This document shows, piece by piece, positions 32,859 through 38,583 of a stretch of DNA of 38,583 nt. The position numbers and the translations under genes are program-made. The stretch's first letter is position 1; every line of letters starts with the position of its first letter. This DNA is from a virus. Under the pieces are notes generated by a model. The model did no database searches. It was not told where the DNA came from and saw only the letters and a program-made list of their open reading frames with translations. Location of the stretch: positions 1 through 38,583 of IMG/VR virus record IMGVR_UViG_3300009412_002054; one strand, 5' to 3'.

Positions 32859-32874
32859 TTGGATTTAGTTAAAA
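32859..32874 (-). promoter_or_regulatory. Leader motif TTTTAACTAAATCCAA, copy 2
   Basis: Identical to 28415-28430. It begins at the end of the transposase gene (covering its TAA) and ends 8 bases before the MuB-like ATG. Same strand and spacing to the start as copy 1, which argues for a role in initiation rather than coincidence. Confidence 0.5.
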
Positions 32875-34866
32875 GTCTTGGTAGATAGACCGGTAGCTCT
32901 TCTGGGTGGTCTCCGCATTACTGACGGCCTTTTGGTGGGCACCGATCTCCGGATTGCGTTTGGTGCGGGATTTCGATTCGATTCCCTTCAAATGTGGGCT
33001 TACCAGTCCATTTTGCTCGGGAAGCAGCCCCTGGGTCTCAAGGATCTCGTCCATCCGATCCCGGCGCTCCACACGCTTCTCTTTGATCCGGTTGCCGATC
33101 TGGGCGATGTAGGAGCTCTCCCAATCCTGCTGTTCTTGTTTGCCCCTGGAGACCGTCACCTTGGTTTCAGCGGCGCTTACAAAGCGTAGGCCCATAGGCG
33201 TTTGCTCGTAGAGGTAAATGAGGCTTAGATCCTCCGGGTCGTACTTGATGTAGAATTTGCGGTCCACGTTTGCCTGGAGGAAGTCCAGGTCGGGCAGGCG
33301 GTCCTCCCCGTAGACCATGTAGGTGTGCTTCTGGCCTTTCTCGGTGAAGGATATGCCAAATGCGGTGCAGGTAACCGGTTTGGGGCGCTCGATCCAGAAA
33401 ATATCAACCATTTCAAAGAGGGTGATCTCAGGAGCCTTCGGGTTTTCGCTATTATGGTACATGTCCAATCGCGGCTGTCCGGTTTTGTGGTGCGGCCTGC
33501 TGTTCCATTCCAGTCGTGCCTCGACATAGGCCTCAATGGCTTCCTCCAGGGTGGGTAGATTATGGGCGTTAGCCAGGATGAACTCCATATTGGCCTGACT
33601 CTCCTCGGCACGGGCAGTTATGTTTTGTCCCGTGAAATACCATAGGCGCTTGAGCACCTGAGACTGAAATCGTCCGAAGGCACTTTCAATGGTTTTGGAC
33701 TTACCATTGTAGGGTTGAGTGCGAATGGCCAGGCGGGAGACTTTGGTAAGGAAATTACCGGCCTGGAGCTTCTTGTGTCCGCCCTGGTTGTCCATCCGGA
33801 TCTCATAGGGCCGGTGACCGGCATTCTTAACAGCCATTTTATAGGCAAAATATTGCGCCTCAAAATCCTCTGTTGGACTCACATGGTAGCCTAGTAGTAC
33901 CTCGCTGTAGGCATCCATCACTTCGTATACCTGGCAGGTGGACATCTTGCCCTTTTCGTCCTGGAAGTAAAGGTTTAACTTGGTGCCGTCGCTGTACCAA
34001 AGCGAGTCGCGCATCGAGGGCAGACTGGTAGAATGCTGGTAGGAGTATTTCTCCTTGGCTTTGAGTTCGCCATATCTATGGCCGTACCACATAGACTTGA
34101 TTTCAGGGGAATAGAGGTAGTTGTAGAGGGTTTTCTCCTCTTTGATCGCTTTAAGGCCCTCCATGATGGCGTATTCGTTGTACTGGTCTAGCAGCTGCGG
34201 TAGCGAGGCCACCTTTTGAACGTGCTGAGCCCATTGTGCCAGCACCCACTGTTTGGCCTTATCGCAGAGTTTCTCACTGTTCTTGTGTCCATGCCCGCCG
34301 TGGATAAGTGACTCATATCCATGTTTTACAAAGGCGCGATACTTGCGTTGCAGGCTGCGGTAGTTTTTCGGCAAAGAGTGCGGCCAGGTGTGGCGGGGCA
34401 GTTGGTGAATGATCTCGGCTAGGCTCTTCCATGTCTTTGTCAAACCTCCGGATCCAAGAGTTCGAGTGCGAAGGATCCGATCATTGATAAGCCGGCGGGC
34501 ACCGCCCAAAATAGCCGCTTCAACAGCATAACGATGTTGAATGTCCTCAGGAATAGCGGTCCCGTTTTCCAGCGTGTAATTGGCATAGAATTCGATGGCT
34601 TTAGGATCCCGCTCCAGAAAGTCCATGACTTTGATTCCATAGGACCGGTCGACCGGATCCCCGTACTTTTCAATGATTTCATCCCGGTATTTGTTGGGCA
34701 GGCTGACCCATGCGATCAGCGCAGGTTTTCGTCCGAATCCTTTACGAAGGACTTGAAAAGGGCCACGACGGACATAGTTGTCGTAGTTGACCTTGCTCAT
34801 CACTTTGGCTTCGCGATAGAGCCATCCCCCATGAACACACAATGTATTTTCGTAGGTCTCAAACAT
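32869..34866 (-). CDS. MuA-like DDE transposase
   Basis: 665 residues from the ATG at 34866; upstream in-frame starts run back through the regulator gene and are rejected. DDE core: Asp293 in 'LWYSDGTKLNL', Asp359 in 'EIRMDNQGG', Glu394 in 'TIESAFGRF', with 34 residues between the last two, as in the rve/integrase superfamily. Followed by a Mu transposase C-terminal beta-barrel ('ITLFEMVDIFWIERPKPVTCTAFGISF') and a basic tail. MuA lengths (663 in Mu) agree. It catalyses integration and replicative transposition and overlaps the regulator by eight bases. Confidence 0.93.
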   Translation of the reverse strand: MFETYENTLCVHGGWLYREAKVMSKVNYDNYVRRGPFQVLRKGFGRKPALIAWVSLPNKYRDEIIEKYGDPVDRSYGIKVMDFLERDPKAIEFYANYTLENGTAIPEDIQHRYAVEAAILGGARRLINDRILRTRTLGSGGLTKTWKSLAEIIHQLPRHTWPHSLPKNYRSLQRKYRAFVKHGYESLIHGGHGHKNSEKLCDKAKQWVLAQWAQHVQKVASLPQLLDQYNEYAIMEGLKAIKEEKTLYNYLYSPEIKSMWYGHRYGELKAKEKYSYQHSTSLPSMRDSLWYSDGTKLNLYFQDEKGKMSTCQVYEVMDAYSEVLLGYHVSPTEDFEAQYFAYKMAVKNAGHRPYEIRMDNQGGHKKLQAGNFLTKVSRLAIRTQPYNGKSKTIESAFGRFQSQVLKRLWYFTGQNITARAEESQANMEFILANAHNLPTLEEAIEAYVEARLEWNSRPHHKTGQPRLDMYHNSENPKAPEITLFEMVDIFWIERPKPVTCTAFGISFTEKGQKHTYMVYGEDRLPDLDFLQANVDRKFYIKYDPEDLSLIYLYEQTPMGLRFVSAAETKVTVSRGKQEQQDWESSYIAQIGNRIKEKRVERRDRMDEILETQGLLPEQNGLVSPHLKGIESKSRTKRNPEIGAHQKAVSNAETTQKSYRSIYQDF

Positions 34867-35068
34867 GTGTCTGTTCCTTTTCGGGGTTGATACCTTCCAA
34901 TACCTTGATGATTGCGTGGGCGTCTGTGAGAATGGCTCGCGCCATTTCGGTATTGGCGGCTCGTTGTCCGGACAGCACCAAACCGACGTAGGCTCGGGTG
35001 CAATTGTACTTATCTGCAAGACTCTGCTTGTTGATTTTTTTGGCTTGCTCTGTTGTGAGGCACTCCAT
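34859..35068 (-). CDS. Ner/Cro-like early regulator
   Basis: 69 residues from the ATG at 35068; the ATG at 35089 would leave almost no leader after the predicted promoter. Helix-turn-helix 'KQSLADKYNCTRAYVGLVLSGQRAANTEMARAI' (about 12-45). First gene of the early operon, directly ahead of the transposase and divergent from the repressor, the exact position of Mu ner, which shuts down early transcription and repressor synthesis. Binding to the GTGAAT half-sites is plausible. Confidence 0.75.
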   Translation of the reverse strand: MECLTTEQAKKINKQSLADKYNCTRAYVGLVLSGQRAANTEMARAILTDAHAIIKVLEGINPEKEQTHV

Positions 35069-35096
35069 TTTTTGTATGTTTGTTTGCATTGATTAA

Positions 35097-35127
35097 CAAA
35101 AGAAGTGAATAATATTCACATTCGCAA
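35097..35127 (-). promoter_or_regulatory. Early promoter with operator between its boxes
   Basis: On the minus strand TTG (35127-35125) is followed after 20 bases by TTCTTTTG (35104-35097), close to the Bacteroidetes -33 TTTG / -7 TAnnTTTG arrangement. Transcription would start near 35090, giving a leader of about 20 bases to the ATG at 35068. The 15-bp palindrome sits exactly in the spacer, a design for steric repression. The -7 box deviates from consensus in its first bases. Confidence 0.5.
35105..35119. promoter_or_regulatory. Operator palindrome GTGAATAATATTCAC
   Basis: A perfect 7-1-7 inverted repeat in the 78-bp region between regulator and repressor. The same half-site GTGAAT recurs at the repressor GTG start (35147), at 36521-36526 with its inverse TATTCAC at 36537-36543, and at 36666-36671. 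This distribution marks it as the main binding site of the repressor, the Ner-like protein or both. Confidence 0.7.
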
Positions 35128-35146
35128 GCCAACTAAGCCTTAAAAA

Positions 35147-35659
35147 GTGAATTTTAACAACTATTTCGCGGATAATCTTCGCTATCTCCTGAAATCAAAG
35201 GGGAAGACGCAAGGGTGGTTGGCAGAAAAAATTGGGAAGGATCGTACCAGTATTGGCGCGTACGTAAACCGAAAAAGCATTCCAGATCAGAACCTTACCA
35301 TTGAAATTGCCCATATTTTGGGAGTAAGCCTGGATGATTTACTTCTCCAGGATATGACAAGTGAGCAATACTCACATATCAAAAGGCCATCTGCGCTTGA
35401 GTTCAATTTGGAAGGGGTGAAACCCGACGGCCCCGAAGTCCGAGTATTTGATGCTGTAACCAAATTGGTTGAAGAAATCGCCAAGGTCACCAATAGCGAA
35501 CTCCGCAAGGAAATGGAGGATATGCGTGAACTGTTGCGCGAAGGGGTTTTAAAGAAAGCAGATCGGGAGCGCCTGGAGTACATCTACAACACGCTAAAGA
35601 AGGCAGAGCTCAGCAATGCCCTGGCGAAGACTCAGCAAAAACTACAGGGAAATTCCTAG
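35147..35659 (+). CDS. Phage repressor, XRE-type
   Basis: 170 residues, GTG start. N-terminal helix-turn-helix ('LRYLLKSKGKTQGWLAEKIGKDRTSIGAYVNRKSIPDQNLTIEIAHILGVSLDDLL', 11-66), then a C-terminal coiled coil ('VTKLVEEIAKVTNSELRKEMEDMRELLREGVLKKADRERLEYIYNTLKKAE') for dimerisation. There is no S24 peptidase domain, so LexA-type self-cleavage is not expected. Divergent from the early operon, like Mu c. Its start codon is part of a GTGAAT half-site, suggesting autoregulation. Confidence 0.85.
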   Translation: MNFNNYFADNLRYLLKSKGKTQGWLAEKIGKDRTSIGAYVNRKSIPDQNLTIEIAHILGVSLDDLLLQDMTSEQYSHIKRPSALEFNLEGVKPDGPEVRVFDAVTKLVEEIAKVTNSELRKEMEDMRELLREGVLKKADRERLEYIYNTLKKAELSNALAKTQQKLQGNS

Positions 35660-35841
35660 GAAAGCAGGGGTAATATCTGCTGGAGGATTTCGTTACCTCC
35701 ATACTCTTCTCTCTCCAGGCGTTCAAATTCCTTACTGACCTCTCCGCTTATAGCCTGGAGCTCCGCACTGGTGATTTCGCCATCATCGTATCTACGATTG
35801 GCTTCCTTGATGGTCAAAATAAGCCGGTCAATCGGTGTCAT
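35656..35841 (-). CDS. Small protein at the end of the cargo operon (61 aa)
   Basis: 61 residues, helical and Glu-rich ('LILTIKEANRRYDDGEITSAELQAISGEVSKEFERLEREE'). It converges with the repressor (4-base overlap) and overlaps the membrane-protein gene by 14 bases, so likely translated with it. No family recognised. Confidence 0.5.
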   Translation of the reverse strand: MTPIDRLILTIKEANRRYDDGEITSAELQAISGEVSKEFERLEREEYGGNEILQQILPLLS

Positions 35842-36370
35842 TGTCTCTCTTGATTTTAAAGGCGGCTTCGACCAAGTTTTCCAGTAATGTCATCCGGTCG
35901 TTTCGAGCAATTCGTGATTTATAGAGGTAGTAATGTAGCAGGGCGGCTACTAAGGTGGCCAAAATAGTGGCTCCCGCCGCATAGATGTGTAAAAGCCAGT
36001 CATCCCACCTGAGCCCCGGATCGTATATCCAATAGATCTGGATGAAATACATGTAGAAAGGAACGATATAACTGACTCGATAAGCTCTTAATTGGGCTGC
36101 AATCAGTAGGAAAATAGGGGAAAGGGTTTGGGTAAGTACCCAGATGTAGGTTTGAGTGTCTTTAAAGCCATGCGTGTTGTCCAAGGTGAAATCATCGGGA
36201 AGTATCTTGTCGGAGATAAGCATGATCCCCGACAAGACTACCACCACACTACCGATCAGGCTAATTACCGCCCTGGCTACCGGGTCGCTCCACCTTCTCT
36301 TTGTCAACACCGTCTCCTCCCTGGTCTCCAGGTCGTTCGATTTTTGTTTTGTCGACTCCTCGGATTTCAT
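35828..36370 (-). CDS. Four-helix membrane protein of the cargo operon
   Basis: 180 residues with four predicted membrane helices (about 35-53, 75-93, 98-116, 125-146) after a charged N-terminus. The annotated ATG overlaps the lipoprotein gene by 110 bases; alternative GTG/TTG starts near 36313-36308 ('VLTKRRWSDP') would shorten the overlap. Together with the lipoprotein it lies behind the repressor, where many prophages carry genes expressed in the lysogen, such as superinfection exclusion. That role is inferred. Confidence 0.6.
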   Translation of the reverse strand: MKSEESTKQKSNDLETREETVLTKRRWSDPVARAVISLIGSVVVVLSGIMLISDKILPDDFTLDNTHGFKDTQTYIWVLTQTLSPIFLLIAAQLRAYRVSYIVPFYMYFIQIYWIYDPGLRWDDWLLHIYAAGATILATLVAALLHYYLYKSRIARNDRMTLLENLVEAAFKIKRDNDTD

Positions 36371-36464
36371 ACTCGCTGTCTGTTGATTTTTCGCAAGCCG
36401 TAGCTGCCAAGCCCATTACTACCAGGGCAATAACTAAACCAATTTTGGAACTGATACGTTTCAT
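36261..36464 (-). CDS. Lipoprotein with duplicated ERPGDQGG-type repeat
   Basis: 67 residues from the ATG at 36464. Signal peptide with lipobox ATAC (Cys23). The mature part is two copies of a 16-residue unit: 'GVDKTKIERPGDQGGD' and 'GVDKEKVERPGSQGGN'. Similar short lipoproteins ending in PGDQG are common in Flavobacteria. First gene of the operon whose upstream region contains repressor half-sites. Surface or periplasmic role unknown. Confidence 0.65.
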   Translation of the reverse strand: MKRISSKIGLVIALVVMGLAATACEKSTDSEYEIRGVDKTKIERPGDQGGDGVDKEKVERPGSQGGN

Positions 36465-36506
36465 TGTGCTAATTTTTAGGTGTTTACCCAAAATTAGAAC
36501 AACGAT

Positions 36507-36551
36507 ATATCCCTGCATGAGTGAATTGGGGGAAGGTATTCACAGGGATAT
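36507..36551. promoter_or_regulatory. Complex operator-like inverted repeat upstream of the lipoprotein
   Basis: Outer arms ATATCCCTG (36507-36515) and CAGGGATAT (36543-36551) enclose GTGAAT (36521-36526) and TATTCAC (36537-36543), the same half-sites as the early operator. Directly to the right ATTAACAAAAGTGAGGTATTC (36550-36570, listed in part) resembles the ATTAACAAAAGAAGTGAAT stretch at the early promoter. Probably controls the cargo operon. Confidence 0.6.
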
Positions 36552-36570
36552 TAACAAAAGTGAGGTATTC

Positions 36571-36615
36571 TAGCATCTTTTCATGCTATAAAAACCATAA
36601 TATTTCTATGGTTTT
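36571..36615. repeat. Two adjacent A/T-rich inverted repeats
   Basis: TAGCAT-CTTTTC-ATGCTA (36571-36588) and AAAACCATA-ATATTTC-TATGGTTTT (36591-36615) are perfect 6- and 9-bp inverted repeats, side by side. The second has an A-run on one side and a T-run on the other, so it could act as a weak two-way terminator, or both may be protein-binding sites near the prophage end. Confidence 0.5.
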
Positions 36616-36698
36616 CCTGGTAAATGGGTATCTGGTTATCAAAGCTCCAGCCAGGTAAGGAAAATGTGAATCAAAATCGCGGGGAAATCATACCCGCC

Positions 36699-36790
36699 AA
36701 ATCGTACAGGTCAGTACAAATCGTACACGACAAAATACAAATCTCCACACTCTCATATCTGTCGAAAATCGTAACTAACTGATAATCAGT
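36699..36790. repeat. AAATCGTA repeats and a 13-bp palindrome
   Basis: AAATCGTACA occurs at 36699-36708 and 36718-36727, and AAATCGTA again at 36766-36773, all in one orientation. Five bases on, ACTGATAATCAGT (36778-36790) is a perfect palindrome. Iteron-like spacing near the end of a transposing phage suggests transposase or host-factor binding sites. Confidence 0.5.
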
Positions 36791-36832
36791 GACGAGATTT
36801 TTCAATACTTCATTTCTTTAACATTTCCTTAT

Positions 36833-36916
36833 GAAATAAGGGGGGTCGTTTTAACACTTTTCGCTGCATTTTACCCCCCATTTTAAGAAATAAGGGGGGT
36901 CGTTTTAACACTTTTC
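36833..36916 (+). repeat. Two 30-bp direct repeats, candidate transposase end sites
   Basis: A 30-base unit beginning GAAATAAGGGGGGTCGTTTT and ending AACACTTTTC is present twice without mismatch, 36833-36862 and 36887-36916, 54 bp apart. Multiple same-direction copies of a 22-30 bp site near the immunity end are what MuA recognises as L1-L3. The unit CGTTTTAACACTTTTC loosely resembles Mu sites (CGTTTC...CGAAA). The first copy also starts with a CCTTAT-GAA-ATAAGG hairpin. Confidence 0.6.
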
Positions 36917-36926
36917 AAACACGGAT

Positions 36927-37001
36927 TTGACTGCCCTATTGACTGCCCTATTGACTGCCCTATCCAAAAATGTAAATTGAATAGTACCAATAGGGCAGTC
37001 A
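36927..37001. repeat. Three tandem TTGACTGCCCTA units plus an inverted copy
   Basis: TTGACTGCCCTA is repeated three times in tandem (36927-36938, 36939-36950, 36951-36962), and the inverse AATAGGGCAGTCA lies at 36989-37001, 26 bases further on. The prophage end probably lies between the 30-bp repeats and this point or just inside it; this array could belong to either side. A fold-back structure is possible. Confidence 0.6.
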
Positions 37002-37368
37002 TTGAAAGAAACAAAACAGGGTTAATTTTGCGGCGAAATAAGACCTTTTGAGGCCCCGAAATTCAACGGATGGGGGGAATGAAGGGGGTTTCCTTTGGGA
37101 TGCTCAGAGCGGATTCAAAGGTATTCAAGCAGAATGTACGATTCAATTTTCCTGGGCTGATGCCCGTTTTCGCTCGAAACGCCCGTTTTTATTGGCGTTT
37201 TCGCTTTTTTATGCTATATGTTAAAAATGTACTATTCATTTTACGGGCCCTAAACCTAACCCCCCGCCCTGCAGCGCCCCGGCATTTTTAACAATATATA
37301 CTTTGGAATAATTCCATAAAAACGGAAAATATCCATAAATTAGCTTCCCTCTTTTTTTGAGAAACGCT
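37002..37368. other. A/T-rich spacer before dinB
   Basis: 367 bases with no gene. The 73-residue open frame here is A/T-rich with no coding character. A possible dinB promoter: TATACTTTG (37297-37305) resembling a -7 box, immediately followed by the 11-bp palindrome GGAATAATTCC (37305-37315), a possible repressor site. No clear -33 box. Probably host DNA. Confidence 0.4.
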
Positions 37369-38583
37369 ATGCAAAAAACCATTCTACACCTGGACCTGGA
37401 CACCTTTTTTGTCTCGGTGGAACGCAAGCTGGACAGTCGCCTGAAAAACAAGCCGATCCTGGTGGGCGGGCTCAGCGACCGGGGCGTGGTGGCGGCCTGC
37501 AGCTACGAGACCCGGGGGTACGGGGTGCATTCGGGCATGCCCATGCGGATGGCCCGGGAACTCTGCCCGGAGGCGGTGATCATCCGGGGCAATGCGGGTA
37601 CCTACAGCAAACACTCGGACGAGGTCACGGACATCATCAGGGAACAGGTGCCCCTGTTCGAAAAGTCGAGTATCGACGAGTTCTACGCGGACCTGTCCGG
37701 CATGGACCGGTTTTTTGGTTGCTACCGCTATGCCTCCGAACTCCGGCAGCGCATCATCCGGGAATCCGGCCTGCCCATTTCCTTCGGGCTTTCGGTGAAC
37801 AAGGTAGTGTCCAAGGTGGCCACGGGGGAGGCGAAGCCCAACAACCAGCTCAAGATCGATTTCGGGTACGAGAAGCCTTTCCTGGCCCCCCTGTCCATCA
37901 AGAAGATCCCGATGGTGGGGGACAAGACCTACCAGACGCTCCGCAACCTCGGGCTGCGGCAGGTCCGGACCCTGCAGGAAATGCCCCTCGATGTGGTGCA
38001 GCGGGTGCTGGGCGCCAATGGCACGGTCATCTGGAAGCGCGCCAACGGTATCGACAACCGCCCGGTCATCCCCTTCTGCGAGCGGAAGTCGATTTCCACC
38101 GAGCGCACCTTCGACCGGGACACCATCGACGTGGTGCGCCTGCGCGGCATCCTCACCGCCATGACCGAGAACCTGGCCTTCCAGCTCCGGCGGGGCGGCA
38201 AGCTCACCGCCTGCGTCACGGTCAAGCTGCGGTATTCGGACTTCAACACGTATTCCCGGCAGCTGCGCATCCCGTATACCTCTGCAGACCACATCCTGAT
38301 CCCCCGGGTGATGGACCTGTTCGAAAGGCTCTACGACCGGCGGCTTTTGGTGCGCCTGATCGGGGTCCGTTTCAGCCACCTGGTGCCGGGGAATTACCAG
38401 ATCGACCTGTTCGACGACACCCAGGAAGCCCTGAATTTGTACGCGGCCATGGACCGCATCCGGGAGCGCTTCGGGGACAAGAGCGTCCTGCGGGCCTCGG
38501 GGATGGGGGCCCGGACCATCGGCCGGATGCAGAACCCGTTTAACGGGCAGCCGCCGACGGTGCTGGCGCATCGGAAACAGTAG
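37369..38583 (+). CDS. dinB: DNA polymerase IV (host)
   Basis: 404 residues from the ATG at 37369; a TTG four codons upstream is less likely. Y-family polymerase: 'LHLDLDTFFVSVE' (metal-binding Asp at 9), 'SSIDEFYADLSG' near 103-110 (second catalytic Asp-Glu), and a little-finger domain. A QIDLF clamp-binding motif lies at 344-348; the last 55 residues extend beyond it. It performs translesion synthesis. Codons are much more G/C-rich than in the prophage, marking it as chromosomal. Ends on the last base of the window. Confidence 0.93.
   Translation: MQKTILHLDLDTFFVSVERKLDSRLKNKPILVGGLSDRGVVAACSYETRGYGVHSGMPMRMARELCPEAVIIRGNAGTYSKHSDEVTDIIREQVPLFEKSSIDEFYADLSGMDRFFGCYRYASELRQRIIRESGLPISFGLSVNKVVSKVATGEAKPNNQLKIDFGYEKPFLAPLSIKKIPMVGDKTYQTLRNLGLRQVRTLQEMPLDVVQRVLGANGTVIWKRANGIDNRPVIPFCERKSISTERTFDRDTIDVVRLRGILTAMTENLAFQLRRGGKLTACVTVKLRYSDFNTYSRQLRIPYTSADHILIPRVMDLFERLYDRRLLVRLIGVRFSHLVPGNYQIDLFDDTQEALNLYAAMDRIRERFGDKSVLRASGMGARTIGRMQNPFNGQPPTVLAHRKQ

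Noticed and set aside
32869-35019. 716-residue transposase with an upstream start at 35019
   Set aside because: The first 51 residues are the antiphase reading of the Ner-like gene; the ATG at 34866 gives the usual family length and normal overlap.
36927-37001. CRISPR array
   Set aside because: Units are 12 bases, directly abutting with no spacers, and no cas gene is present.
37384-38571. 395-residue frame antisense to dinB, and a 274-residue plus-strand frame inside it
   Set aside because: Both are shadows caused by the high G/C content of dinB; they are Pro/Arg/His/Gly-rich with no motifs.

Overview
The window is most of a Mu-like (transposable, tailed) prophage followed at the right by one host-type gene. 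The host looks like a member of the Bacteroidetes, most likely a marine flavobacterium. Reasons: genes lack clear Shine-Dalgarno sites, exported proteins carry short '...LFAQ' or '...CQAQ' signal peptides or lipoboxes, and the best early promoter has a TTG / 20-base spacer / TTCTTTTG layout resembling the Bacteroidetes -33/-7 type. The last gene (dinB, DNA polymerase IV) is much richer in G and C than the prophage and ends exactly at the window edge. No species can be named from the sequence.

Layout, read from the right. 36.5-37.37 kb is non-coding and full of short repeats; it should contain the immunity-side end of the prophage, but the exact end is not resolved. 35.15-35.66 kb is the repressor (+). 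Divergent from it, on the minus strand, is the early operon: a Ner/Cro-like regulator, a MuA-like DDE transposase, a MuB-like ATPase, a second P-loop ATPase, then about fifteen small genes joined by ATGA or TAATG overlaps, down to about 26.1 kb. The operon is interrupted at 28.4-28.9 kb by a structured non-coding stretch with three related hairpins and a 62-base tRNA-like fold. 24.0-26.1 kb holds accessory genes (HD phosphohydrolase, lipoprotein, DUF1643 protein and unknowns). Behind the repressor, a lipoprotein, a four-helix membrane protein and a small protein (35.66-36.46 kb, minus) look like lysogen-expressed cargo.

The late genes run in two directions from a 175-bp divergent promoter region at 17.65-17.82 kb. 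Rightward: small and large terminase, a gp36-like head-tail protein, a very large portal fused to a MuF-type head protein and a probable C-terminal nuclease, a virion morphogenesis protein and a gp37-like tail protein. Leftward: protease/scaffold, major capsid protein, endolysin, a spanin-like lipoprotein, tail tube, tail assembly chaperone with an apparent -1 frameshift, tape measure, a Dit-like protein, two fibre-like proteins with signal peptides, a holin-like protein, a membrane-anchored PAS-like protein and a large tail fibre with a collagen-like segment that ends at base 1. The second end of the prophage lies to the left of the window.

Most notable: the portal-MuF-nuclease fusion, the tRNA-like non-coding element, export signals on fibre-like proteins, the PAS-like protein inside the tail operon, and repressor-type half-sites repeated near both the early promoter and the cargo operon.
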